Assembly (NCBI RefSeq): GCF_007644035.1
Contig: NZ_VMTV02000791.1
Location: 1 to 64,000, forward strand
Reading direction: 5' to 3'
From: Vogesella mureinivorans
GTDB lineage: Bacteria; Pseudomonadota; Gammaproteobacteria; Burkholderiales; Chromobacteriaceae
DNA: 64,000 nucleotides
The first letter of the stretch is position 1. Each line of letters begins with the position of its first letter. Positions 56,338-64,000 of the stretch are shown here, piece after piece. A program made the position numbers and the translations under genes. The notes under the pieces are model-generated. The model had not been told where the DNA came from. It saw only the letters and a program-made list of their open reading frames with translations, and made no database searches.

Positions 56338-58401
56338 ATGCAGATAGCCCGTTTGGCCGGTGCCCTGGCACTGGTGTTTGCTTGCCACGCTTTTGCCGCG
56401 CCCGACGAGCCGGTAATGCTGAACTTCGTCAATGTGGATATCGACACCGTGGTGAAGGCCATCGGCGAGATTTCCGGCAAGAATTTCGTGCTGGACCCCC
56501 GCGTAAAAGGCACAGTCAATATCGTGTCGGCGCGCCCGGTGCCACGCGAGCTGTCCTACCAGATACTGTTGTCCAGCCTGCGCATGCAGGGCTTTAGTGC
56601 GGTAGAGGGCGACGGCGTGATCAAGATCGTGCCGGAGGCCGACGCCAAGCTGCACGCACGGGTGGGTAATGCGCGCCGTGGCGACGGCGACCGCCTGATC
56701 ACCAAGGTATTCATCCTGCGCCATGGCAGCGCCAACCAGCTGGTGCCGGTGATCCGCCCCATTATTTCCCCCAATAACACCGTAGCCGCCATGCCGCAGG
56801 CCAATGCGGTGGTGGTCACCGACTACGCCGACAATATCCGCCGTATCGAAGCCATCATCGACAGTATCGAAAGTGCTAGCGCGGCAGACAGCATGGTGCT
56901 GCCGGTGAAGTATGCCTCGGCTATCGAGATGGCCAGCCAGCTGAACAAGCTATTGCAGGAAGGCAGCACCGGTGCGGCCAACGCTGCCGACGGCGGCCGT
57001 GTCACCATCGTGCCGGATGCGCGCAGCAATGTACTGCTGGTACGTGCCGACAGCAGTGGCCGCCTGGCCAAGGTGAAAAACCTGCTCACCCTGCTAGACC
57101 AGCCCAGCCAGGCCGGTGCCAATGTGCGCGTGGTGTACCTGCGCAATGCCGAGGCCACGCGGGTGGCGCAAACGCTGCGCAGCCTGCTGTCCGCCGATGC
57201 CCCGGCGGCCAGCAATAGCGCGCCGGCTAGCAGCCAGGCCGCCAACGCGTCTGGCACAGCCAAGGCCACTGACAGTAATAGTGGCGCGCTGGGTAGCACT
57301 ATCCAGGCGGATGTGGCCAACAACGCGCTGATCATGAACGTGCCTGACGCCATGTACCAGAACCTGCGCAACGTGATCGACATGCTGGACCGCCGCCGCG
57401 CGCAAGTGTTTGTCGAGGCGCTGGTGGTGGAGGTGTCTGCCGAGCGGGCGCAAGAAGTCGGTATGCAGTGGCAGTCGCTCTCCGGCCTGGGTAATGGCGG
57501 CACCAGCGTGATAGGTGGCACCAATTTCCCCGCCACCGGCAACCCCGGCATCCTCAACGTGGCCACCGGCGGTACCGCGGGCATCAGCGCGCTGGCCGGT
57601 AGCAGTGGCCTGACGGTGGGCATCAGCAAGGGCACGGTCACCATACCGGGTATCGGCCAGATATTGAACCTGGGCCTGCTGGCCCGTGCGCTGGAAAAAG
57701 AAGCCGAAGGCAATGTGCTGTCCACGCCCAACCTGATGACCATGGATAACGAAGAAGCCAAGATCGTCATTGGCCAGAACGTACCGTTTCTCACCGGCAG
57801 CTACAGCAATACCGGCAATGGCGGTAGCAACAATAGCAGCGTGTCGTCGCCGTTCCAGACCTACGAGCGCAAGGACGTGGGCTTGACGCTGAAGCTGACG
57901 CCGCAGATTTCCGAAGGCGGCCTGGTGAAGATGAAAATCCTGCAGGAAGTGTCGTCGGTAGAAGAAACCAGCCGCAATAACCCTGCCGGCCTCACCACCA
58001 ACAAACGTGCCATCGAAACCACCGTCACCGTTGACGATGGCAGCATCGTGGCCATTGGCGGCCTGATACAAGAGTCGGTCAGCGACGGCGAAAACAAAGT
58101 ACCGCTGCTGGGCGACATCCCGGTGCTGGGCTGGCTATTCAAATACCAGCAAAAGCAGCGCAAGAAAACCAACCTGATGGTGTTCCTCAAACCCACCATC
58201 CTGCGTGACGATGGCAGCGCGCGCGGCCTGGCCAGCGACCGCTACGACTACGTAATAGGCGACCGCCAGCGCCAGGACGGCAAGCTGCCGCTGAACGCGG
58301 CCGACGCCTACCAGTCGTCGCCGGCCGGCGGCCTGCTGCAGCAGCTGCAGCAAAGCGGCCAACTACCGCAGCCCGACAGCCAGGGCGTGGCCAAACCATG
58401 A
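56338..58401 (+). CDS. gspD: Type II secretion secretin GspD
   Basis: Outer-membrane channel. 687 residues. Signal peptide MQIARLAGALALVFACHAFA; N0-N3 domains follow (LNFVNVDIDTVVKAIGEISGKNFVLDPRVKGTVNIVSARPV; then KVFILRHGSANQLVPVIRPIISP; LPVKYASAIEMASQLNKLLQ). The secretin core is at about 430-620 (EVQ-type VFVEALVVEVSAERAQEVGMQW earlier; TPQISEGGLVKMKILQEVSSVEE; VPLLGDIPVLGWLFKYQQKQRKKTNLMVFLKPTI). A Ser/Ala-rich linker near 285-310 separates N3. It overlaps gspE by 4 bases (ATGA). Confidence 0.95.
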   Translation: MQIARLAGALALVFACHAFAAPDEPVMLNFVNVDIDTVVKAIGEISGKNFVLDPRVKGTVNIVSARPVPRELSYQILLSSLRMQGFSAVEGDGVIKIVPEADAKLHARVGNARRGDGDRLITKVFILRHGSANQLVPVIRPIISPNNTVAAMPQANAVVVTDYADNIRRIEAIIDSIESASAADSMVLPVKYASAIEMASQLNKLLQEGSTGAANAADGGRVTIVPDARSNVLLVRADSSGRLAKVKNLLTLLDQPSQAGANVRVVYLRNAEATRVAQTLRSLLSADAPAASNSAPASSQAANASGTAKATDSNSGALGSTIQADVANNALIMNVPDAMYQNLRNVIDMLDRRRAQVFVEALVVEVSAERAQEVGMQWQSLSGLGNGGTSVIGGTNFPATGNPGILNVATGGTAGISALAGSSGLTVGISKGTVTIPGIGQILNLGLLARALEKEAEGNVLSTPNLMTMDNEEAKIVIGQNVPFLTGSYSNTGNGGSNNSSVSSPFQTYERKDVGLTLKLTPQISEGGLVKMKILQEVSSVEETSRNNPAGLTTNKRAIETTVTVDDGSIVAIGGLIQESVSDGENKVPLLGDIPVLGWLFKYQQKQRKKTNLMVFLKPTILRDDGSARGLASDRYDYVIGDRQRQDGKLPLNAADAYQSSPAGGLLQQLQQSGQLPQPDSQGVAKP

Positions 58402-59852
58402 GCGTGGCCCGTCACCCGGTACTGGGTTTTGCTTTTGCCCGTAGCCAGCGCATTGTGCTGGAAGATGGCCCCGATGGCCGCGTGCTGCTGGTCGACAGCC
58501 AGACCCCCGCCAGTGCCATCAGCGAAGTGCTGCGCCTGCACGCGGCCCCCGATCAGGTGGAAACGTTGGCCGCAGACGAGCTGGACCGCCGCCTGTCCAG
58601 CCTGTACGCCAACCGCAGCGACGGCGCGGCGGGGGTGGTGGACGACATCGGCGACAGCCTGGACCTGAACGCCATGGTGGACTCGCTGCCCGAGGTGGAA
58701 GACCTGCTGGAGTCCGAAGGCGATGCGCCCATTATCCGCATGATCAACGCGCTGTTGACGCAGGCGCTGCGTGATGGCGCCTCGGACATCCACATCGAAG
58801 CCTTCGAAGACCGCAGCCTGGTGCGCTTTCGCCTGGATGGCACGCTGCGCGACGTGGTTACCCCGCACCGCGCCTTGCACGCCGCCATGGTGTCGCGCCT
58901 GAAGATCATGGCCAGCATGGACATTGCCGAAAAACGCCTGCCGCAAGACGGCCGCATCTCGCTACGCCTGGGCGGCCGCCCGGTAGACGTGCGGGTGTCC
59001 ACGCTGCCCACCAGCCACGGCGAGCGCGTAGTGCTGCGCCTGCTGGACAAAGAAGCGGCGCGGCTGGACCTGGCCACGCTGGGCATGGCCGCCGACACGC
59101 TGGGGCAGGTGGATGGCCTGATCCGCCAGCCACACGGCATTTTGCTGGTCACCGGCCCCACCGGCTCCGGCAAAACCACTACGCTGTACGCCGCGCTATC
59201 GCGGCTGGACGCGCGCCACACCAATATCATGACGGTGGAAGACCCGGTGGAATACCACCTGGACGGCGTAGGCCAGACGCAGGTGAATACCAAGATCGAC
59301 ATGAGTTTTGCCAAGGCACTGCGCGCCATCCTGCGCCAGGACCCGGACGTGGTGATGATCGGCGAAATCCGCGACCTGGAAACCGCGCAGATCGCGGTGC
59401 AGGCCTCGCTCACCGGCCACCTGGTGCTGGCCACGCTGCACACCAACGACGCCGCCAGCGCCATTACCCGCCTGACTGATATGGGTGTCGAGCCCTTCTT
59501 GCTGGCCTCCAGCCTGCTGGGTGTGATGGCGCAGCGCCTGGTGCGCCGCCTGTGCCCGCAGTGCAAGCAGCCGCACCCGCTGCCGCTGGACGGCGAGCCC
59601 GGCGTATTGCACTACCGCCCGGCGGGCTGCCCGGCCTGCAGCAACAGCGGCTACCGTGGCCGCTACGGCGTGTACGAGCTGCTGCAGGTGGACGACACGC
59701 TGCAAAAGCTGATTCACGATCGCGCCAGCGAAGCCCAGCTGCGTGCCCACGCCACTGCCTGCGGCATGCGCAGCCTGCGCGACGACGGCTTGCGCTGGGT
59801 GCGTGGCGGCGAGACCAGCCTGGAAGAAATCCTGCGCGTGACGAGGAGCTGA
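58398..59852 (+). CDS. gspE: Type II secretion ATPase GspE
   Basis: Cytoplasmic hexameric ATPase of the secretion machine. 484 residues. N-terminal domain for GspL (QTPASAISEVLRLHAAPDQVETLAADELDRRLSSLYA), Walker A GPTGSGKTTTLYAALS near residue 253, AEDPVE-type box as VEDPVEYHLDGVGQTQVN, Walker B DPDVVMIGEIRD, His box LATLHTNDAASAITRL and zinc site CPQCKQPHPLPLDGEPGVLHYRPAGCPACSNSGYRG. Start ATG overlaps the gspD stop. Ends one base before gspF starts. Confidence 0.96.
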   Translation: MSVARHPVLGFAFARSQRIVLEDGPDGRVLLVDSQTPASAISEVLRLHAAPDQVETLAADELDRRLSSLYANRSDGAAGVVDDIGDSLDLNAMVDSLPEVEDLLESEGDAPIIRMINALLTQALRDGASDIHIEAFEDRSLVRFRLDGTLRDVVTPHRALHAAMVSRLKIMASMDIAEKRLPQDGRISLRLGGRPVDVRVSTLPTSHGERVVLRLLDKEAARLDLATLGMAADTLGQVDGLIRQPHGILLVTGPTGSGKTTTLYAALSRLDARHTNIMTVEDPVEYHLDGVGQTQVNTKIDMSFAKALRAILRQDPDVVMIGEIRDLETAQIAVQASLTGHLVLATLHTNDAASAITRLTDMGVEPFLLASSLLGVMAQRLVRRLCPQCKQPHPLPLDGEPGVLHYRPAGCPACSNSGYRGRYGVYELLQVDDTLQKLIHDRASEAQLRAHATACGMRSLRDDGLRWVRGGETSLEEILRVTRS

Positions 59853-59853
59853 G

Positions 59854-61059
59854 TTGGCCGCATTCAAGTACACCGCCCTCGACGCCGCCGGCAAGGAACA
59901 CGGCGGCCTGCTGGAGGCCGACTCCGCCCGCGCTGCCCGCGCCCAGCTGCGCGAGCGCGGCCTGCTGCCACTGGAAATCGACAGCGTGGCCGCACCACGC
60001 CAGGGGAACTCGGTACTGGCGCGTGGCCTGCCGCGCGCCGAGCTGGTGATGTTCACCCAGCAGCTGGCGACGCTACTGGACGCCGGCCTGCCACTGGAGC
60101 GCGCCCTGACCGCCATCGCCGAGCAAAGCGAGCACCCGCGTACCCGTGCCGTGCTGGCGCAAATCCGTAGCGATATCCTGGAAGGCAAATCACTGGCGCA
60201 GGCACTGGCCGGCGCACCCGCCGTGTTCAATAGCCTGTACCGCTCGCTGGTGCAGGGCGGCGAGCAGTCCGGCCACCTGGGGCAGGTCATGGCCAAGCTG
60301 GCGCATTACCTGGACCAGCGCCAGCACACGCAGCAGAAAGTGGCGCTGGCCATGGCCTACCCGGCGGTGGTCACCGTGGTGGCGCTGCTGGTCGTTGGTG
60401 GCCTGATGGCCTATGTGGTGCCGCAGGTGGTGAGCGTGTTTGCCCAGAGCAAGCAAACGCTGCCGCTGCTCACGCGCATGCTGGTGGCCAGCAGCCATTT
60501 TCTGCGCGACTGGGGCGTGGTGTTGCTGTTGCTGATTGTGGCCGCCGCCGCTGCCTGCTGGCGCATGCTGCAGGTGCCGGCGCTACGCCGCGCCTGGCAC
60601 GGCCAACTGTTGCGCCTGCCGGTGATCGGCCGCCTGCTGCAGGCGCTCAATACCGCGCGTATGGCTAGCACGCTGTCGATTCTGGTGGGTTCCGGCGTGC
60701 CGCTGCTGACCGCGCTGGACACCGCGCGCGGCATCGTCAGCCTCATCCCCCTGCAGGACGCCATTGCCGACACCGCCAGCAAGGTGCGCGAGGGCATGGC
60801 GCTGTCGCGCGCGCTGGGCAGCACGCGGCAGTTTCCGCCGGTGCTGATCCACCTGATCGGCAGCGGCGAAGCCAGCGGCCGCCTGGCCGACATGCTGGAC
60901 CGAGCCGCGCTACAGCAGCAGCAAGAAGTAGAGCGCAAACTGGCCACCTTCACCACGCTGATGGAGCCGCTACTGATTCTGGTGATGGGCGGGCTGGTGT
61001 TGCTGATCGTGATGGCCATCATGATGCCGATTATCGACATGAACCAGATGGTGAGGTAA
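59854..61059 (+). CDS. gspF: Type II secretion platform protein GspF
   Basis: Polytopic inner-membrane core of the secretion platform. 401 residues with the duplicated GspF fold: TQQLATLLDAGLPLERALTAIAEQSEHPRTRAVL in the first repeat and ARMASTLSILVGSGVPLLTALDTARGIVSL in the second; three membrane segments, the last MEPLLILVMGGLVLLIVMAIMMPIIDMNQMV. The start is TTG at 59854, six bases after GAGGAG and one after the gspE stop; no ATG or GTG fits. The TTG is part of a copy of GTTGGCCGCA (59853-59862). Confidence 0.93.
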   Translation: MAAFKYTALDAAGKEHGGLLEADSARAARAQLRERGLLPLEIDSVAAPRQGNSVLARGLPRAELVMFTQQLATLLDAGLPLERALTAIAEQSEHPRTRAVLAQIRSDILEGKSLAQALAGAPAVFNSLYRSLVQGGEQSGHLGQVMAKLAHYLDQRQHTQQKVALAMAYPAVVTVVALLVVGGLMAYVVPQVVSVFAQSKQTLPLLTRMLVASSHFLRDWGVVLLLLIVAAAAACWRMLQVPALRRAWHGQLLRLPVIGRLLQALNTARMASTLSILVGSGVPLLTALDTARGIVSLIPLQDAIADTASKVREGMALSRALGSTRQFPPVLIHLIGSGEASGRLADMLDRAALQQQQEVERKLATFTTLMEPLLILVMGGLVLLIVMAIMMPIIDMNQMVR

Positions 61060-61137
61060 GCGCCAGGTGCTACCAGCCCTCATCCGGTGGGTGGGGGCGC
61101 CCGTACGCGGGGTAATGAATCAATACAAGGAGCAAGC

Positions 61138-61575
61138 ATGAAACACATCAAACACGCCGCCCAGCGCGGCTTCACCCTGATCGAGATCATGGTGGTGATC
61201 GTCATCCTCGGCGTGCTGGCCGCGCTGGTGGTGCCCAAGGTGATGAGCCGCCCGGACGAGGCGCGTATCGTGGCCGCCAAGCAGGACATCGGCGCCATGC
61301 TGCAGGGCCTCAAGCTCTACCGCCTGGATAACACGCGCTACCCCACTACCGAGCAAGGCCTGCAGGCGCTGGTGAGCAAGCCAGCCAGCGGCCCCGCCCC
61401 CAAAAACTGGAAACCGGGTGGCTATCTGGAGCGCCTGCCTAACGACCCGTGGGGCAACCCCTACCAGTACGCCGCGCCCGGTAGCCACGGCGAGGTGGAT
61501 ATCTGGAGCCTGGGCGCCGACGGCGAGCCTGGTGGCGAAGGCAACGACGCCGATATCGGCTCCTGGGCGCTGTAA
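61138..61575 (+). CDS. gspG: Type II secretion major pseudopilin GspG
   Basis: Main subunit of the periplasmic pseudopilus. 145 residues. Prepilin cleavage after Gly in [37 protein letters not shown] with Glu5 present; the folded part has [48 protein letters not shown] and the calcium-binding loop region [23 protein letters not shown] at 61138 after ACAAGGAG. The processing enzyme should be PilD. Confidence 0.95.
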   Translation: MKHIKHAAQRGFTLIEIMVVIVILGVLAALVVPKVMSRPDEARIVAAKQDIGAMLQGLKLYRLDNTRYPTTEQGLQALVSKPASGPAPKNWKPGGYLERLPNDPWGNPYQYAAPGSHGEVDIWSLGADGEPGGEGNDADIGSWAL

Positions 61576-61581
61576 ACCGGC

Positions 61582-62067
61582 ATGATGCGCGCAGGCTGCG
61601 GCCAACGTTGGCCGCAAGGCGGCTTTACGCTGATCGAGGTGATGGTGGTGCTGCTCATCATTGGTGTGATGGCCACTACCGTCAGCTTTAGCCTGCGCCC
61701 CGATACGCATCGCCAGCTGGAAGACGAAAGCTACCGCCTGGCGCGGGTGCTGGAGCAGGCCGTGGACGCCGCCGAAATGGGCGAGGCGCTGGCGCTGGAC
61801 TGGCAGACAGGCGGCGCACGCTGGCGCGTGGCCGATAGCCAGGGCGGCTGGCAGCCCAGTGCCGATGCTTTTTTTGCCGACCACGCGCTGCCGGAAGGGC
61901 TGCGCGGTGATGGCCTGCTGCAAGATGGCCGCCCGGCCAGCGGCCCGGTGCGCCTGTGGCAGGATGGCCGCCCGCCGGCGCTGGTGCTGACCCTGCGTGG
62001 CGACAGCGGCGCGCGTAGCGTGACGCTCTCGCCGGTCGGTACCGTCACCGTCGAGGCCGCACCGTGA
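61582..62067 (+). CDS. gspH: Type II secretion minor pseudopilin GspH
   Basis: Minor pseudopilin at or near the pseudopilus tip. 161 residues. Leader is [14 protein letters not shown], then FTLIEVMVVLLIIGVMATTVSFSL with Glu5. A GspH-type C-terminal domain follows (DDES-type HRQLEDESYRLARVLEQAVDAAEMGEALALDWQTGGARWRV). The 20-bp repeat palindrome is inside the leader-coding part and encodes its middle residues. Two ATGs in a row (61582, 61585). No clear ribosome-binding site. The gspI GTG overlaps its stop. Confidence 0.9.
   Translation: MMRAGCGQRWPQGGFTLIEVMVVLLIIGVMATTVSFSLRPDTHRQLEDESYRLARVLEQAVDAAEMGEALALDWQTGGARWRVADSQGGWQPSADAFFADHALPEGLRGDGLLQDGRPASGPVRLWQDGRPPALVLTLRGDSGARSVTLSPVGTVTVEAAP
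61597..61616. repeat. Perfect 20-bp palindrome of the GTTGGCCGCA repeat inside gspH leader
   Basis: TGCGGCCAAC (61597-61606) abuts GTTGGCCGCA (61607-61616), identical to the palindrome between gltB and gltD. It lies 13 bases inside gspH and translates as part of the pseudopilin leader. Confidence 0.9.
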
Positions 62068-62441
62068 GGCGGCAGGGCGGTTTTACCCTGTTCGAGGTGC
62101 TGGTGGCGCTGGCCATCATGGCCGTGGCGCTGGCCGCGCTGCTGCGCGCCAGCGGGGTCGCGGCAGACAATAGCGAGCAGATGAAGCAGCGCATGATCGC
62201 CACCTGGGAGGCACAAAACCAGCTGGCCCTGATGCAGGCGCGGCGCGAGTGGCCAGGCCCAGGCCTGCAGGAAGGCGAAATGGAAAGTGACGGCCGGCGC
62301 CTGCGCTGGGAGCGCGAAGTCAGCGACACGCCAAACGGCAACTTCCGCAAAGTGGTGCTGCGGGTATTGCAGCCGGGCAGCCAGCGCTATGTGCTGGCCG
62401 AGATCACCGGCTTTGTGCGCAGCCCCGAGGTGCAGCCATGA
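62064..62441 (+). CDS. gspI: Type II secretion minor pseudopilin GspI
   Basis: 125 residues. Leader MRRQGG, then FTLFEVLVALAIMAVALAALLRASG with Glu5; the rest (QMKQRMIATWEAQNQLALMQARREWPGPG, RRLRWEREVSDTPNGNFRKVVLRV) is GspI-like. GTG start overlaps the gspH stop as GTGA. With GspJ and GspK it forms the tip complex. Confidence 0.92.
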   Translation: MRRQGGFTLFEVLVALAIMAVALAALLRASGVAADNSEQMKQRMIATWEAQNQLALMQARREWPGPGLQEGEMESDGRRLRWEREVSDTPNGNFRKVVLRVLQPGSQRYVLAEITGFVRSPEVQP

Positions 62442-62992
62442 AGCGCCAGCTCGGCATGACGCTGATTGAAATCCTGGTGGCCATGAGCCTGTTGGCCATT
62501 CTTACCGTGATGGGCTACCGCGCCTTTGGCAACCTGCTGAACGCGCGCGAGCACATCATGCAAACCGGCGAGCGCTGGGTGCAGCTGGCGCGTGTATTGC
62601 GCCGGGTAGAAGCCGATCTGCAGCGCCTGCCGCGGCAAGCCCCCAGCGAGCAGCAACAGCCTGCCCTGCAGCTGCAGCCAGCAGGGCAGGGCCAGCAGCT
62701 GCTGCTACGGCTGGCCTCGTCGCGCTACCCGGACGGGCAGGAATACGTGCAATACCGCGCCGCGGCCGGGCTAGGCTGGCTAGCCGGCCCGGCCACCACC
62801 CCGCCCGATGGCGAGGCGCTGCCGCTACTGGCCGGTGACTACCGTGTGCAGTGGCGCGTGCTGGCCGCCAATGGCCAGTGGTACCCGCAATGGCCCGCGG
62901 CGGATGCCGGCTCGCCGCACCCGCGCGCACTGGAAATGCGCGTAGTGGTGCCCGGTGATGAAACCATCCACCGTGTGTGGGCGCTGCCATGA
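62438..62992 (+). CDS. gspJ: Type II secretion minor pseudopilin GspJ
   Basis: 184 residues. Leader MKRQLG, then MTLIEILVAMSLLAILTVMGYRAFGNLLNARE with Glu5. The body GERWVQLARVLRRVEADLQRLPRQ matches the family. Start overlaps the gspI stop as ATGA; stop overlaps gspK in the same way. Mature part is relatively short. Confidence 0.92.
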   Translation: MKRQLGMTLIEILVAMSLLAILTVMGYRAFGNLLNAREHIMQTGERWVQLARVLRRVEADLQRLPRQAPSEQQQPALQLQPAGQGQQLLLRLASSRYPDGQEYVQYRAAAGLGWLAGPATTPPDGEALPLLAGDYRVQWRVLAANGQWYPQWPAADAGSPHPRALEMRVVVPGDETIHRVWALP

Positions 62993-63942
62993 AAACACAG
63001 CAGCAAGGCATGGCCATCATCATGGCGCTGCTGATTGTGGCCCTGGCCGCTACCGCAGCCTCAACCGTGTTGTGGCAGCAAAGCCTGTGGTGGCGCCAGG
63101 CAGATAACGACCGTGCCCGTGCCGAAATCAGGCTGATTGCCGACGCGGGTGTAGGCTGGGCCGGGGATATTCTGGCATTCGATGCGCGCAGTGGCGGCGC
63201 GGTGGACTACCTGGGCGAGCTGTGGGCGCAGCCGCTGCCGCAAACCGAGGCAGAAAGTACCCGTATCAGCGGCCAGCTGTACGACGCGCAAGGGCGCTTT
63301 AACGTACACAACCTGCTGCTGCCGGATGGCAAGGAAGATGAAGCGCAAGTGCAGCTGTACCGCCGCCTGCTGGCCCAGCTACAGCTGCCGCCCGCCCTGG
63401 CCGATACCCTGCTGGACTGGCTGGATGCCGACGACGAGCAGCGCCCGCAAGGGGCCGAAGCCGCCTGGTATGCCGCGCAGCAGCCTGCGTATGCCATGCC
63501 ACCTGCCGCTAGCGTACAAAAGCTTGCCCAGCTGCGCTGGGTAAAGGGCTACGACAGCCAGGTGCTGGCCAAACTGGCACCGCACCTGGCGCTACTGCCG
63601 CAGCGTAGCGCCTTGAATGTGAACACCATCAGCCTGCCCCTGATGATGGCGCTGGTGCCCGGCTTGGGGCGGGGCCAGGCGCAGGCGCTGATCAACCAGC
63701 GCACCACCACGTACTTCAAGGACAAAGCCGACTTTGGCCTGCGCCTTACGGGCGGGCTGGTGCCGCTGGCGGTGGAGTACGGTGTGCGTAGCGACTATTT
63801 TCTGCTGCAAAGTGAAATACGCCACCCGCGCAGCATGCTGCGGGTAGACGCTTTGCTGTTGCGTAACGAACAAGCCAGCAAGGTCTTGTGGCGAGAAGAA
63901 GGAGTGGTGCCGGTGACGCCGGCCACCAACGGGGAATCATGA
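62989..63942 (+). CDS. gspK: Type II secretion minor pseudopilin GspK
   Basis: Largest tip pseudopilin. 317 residues. Leader MKTQQQG, then MAIIMALLIVALAATAASTVLWQQSLWWRQADNDRARAEIR. Position 5 is not Glu, as is normal for GspK. The body has DAQGRFNVHNLLLPDGKEDEAQVQLYRRLLAQLQLP, LLDWLDADDEQRPQGAEAAWY and RSALNVNTISLPLMMALVPGLGRGQAQALINQR, the family core. Overlaps gspL start as ATGA. Confidence 0.93.
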   Translation: MKTQQQGMAIIMALLIVALAATAASTVLWQQSLWWRQADNDRARAEIRLIADAGVGWAGDILAFDARSGGAVDYLGELWAQPLPQTEAESTRISGQLYDAQGRFNVHNLLLPDGKEDEAQVQLYRRLLAQLQLPPALADTLLDWLDADDEQRPQGAEAAWYAAQQPAYAMPPAASVQKLAQLRWVKGYDSQVLAKLAPHLALLPQRSALNVNTISLPLMMALVPGLGRGQAQALINQRTTTYFKDKADFGLRLTGGLVPLAVEYGVRSDYFLLQSEIRHPRSMLRVDALLLRNEQASKVLWREEGVVPVTPATNGES

Positions 63943-64000
63943 GTGTATTGAGACTATATCTGCGGCCGGGCTGGCCCGATAGCGAGCCCGGCCTGCCGTG
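63939..64000 (+). CDS. gspL: Type II secretion protein GspL, cut by window end
   Basis: Only 20 codons are present (MSVLRLYLRPGWPDSEPGLP), starting with the ATG that overlaps the gspK stop. The identity rests mainly on operon position: GspL follows GspK and recruits the ATPase GspE to the membrane. The ribosome-binding site GGGGAATC is good. Confidence 0.7.
   Translation, partial: MSVLRLYLRPGWPDSEPGLP

Overview
The window reads as a stretch of core chromosome from a free-living betaproteobacterium, GC-rich (about 60 % by eye), most likely of the order Neisseriales near Chromobacteriaceae. That placement is inferred from gene order (tRNA-Gln/prs/rplY/pth/ychF; petABC/sspA/sspB; pilB/pilC/pilD/coaE/zapD/yacG) and from protein character (trimeric-type porin, a CVHC-type DsbA, a PVWY-type cytochrome b). 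I see no prophage, transposon, CRISPR array or rRNA operon.

Layout. 1-3.5 kb: two tRNA-Gln copies, then prs, rplY, pth and ychF. 3.9-4.8 kb: an unknown poly-glycine lipoprotein. 4.9-7.7 kb: a cystine-type ABC binding protein and permease plus a cystathionine-type PLP enzyme. 7.7-10.1 kb: three related periplasmic binding proteins with no transporter. 10.2-14.4 kb: an inducible-type amino-acid decarboxylase with a long leader, and a cardiolipin-synthase-like protein. 14.6-20.6 kb: glutamate synthase gltBD. 20.7-22.8 kb: groESL under a perfect CIRCE operator. 23-28 kb: a Nif3-like protein, the bc1 complex petABC, and sspAB. 28-29.7 kb: glnK-amtB behind a sigma-54 promoter. 29.9-34.1 kb: ubiK, comM, a SPOR protein, dsbA, uppP and tRNA-fMet. 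34.2-38 kb (minus strand): purB, an ATP-grasp protein and ffh. 38.1-42.2 kb: ypjD, a comEA-like gene, a photolyase and a porin. 42.3-47.7 kb: pilB, pilC, pilD, coaE, zapD and yacG. 47.8-51.5 kb: amiC, tsaE, queG, an acetyltransferase and a MaoC hydratase. 51.7-55.5 kb: etfB, etfA and an acyl-CoA dehydrogenase. 55.6 kb to the end: a type II secretion operon gspC-L, cut within gspL.

The most unusual signal is not a gene. A 10-base word, GTTGGCCGCA, occurs exactly 37 times by my hand count on the two strands. That is far more than chance, it lies inside and between genes, and it repeatedly forms inverted pairs in gene gaps. This resembles the behaviour of DNA uptake sequences in Neisseriaceae and Pasteurellaceae. 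The window also carries natural-transformation genes (comM, a comEA-like gene, pilB/pilC/pilD). An uptake-signal role is an inference, not shown by the sequence.

Functional links: PilD should process both type IV pilins and the type II pseudopilins GspG-K, because the visible gsp genes include no peptidase. gltBD and glnK-amtB together cover ammonium assimilation. etfBA, the acyl-CoA dehydrogenase and the MaoC hydratase form a fatty-acyl-CoA cluster with a PsrA-like operator half-way between the divergent units.
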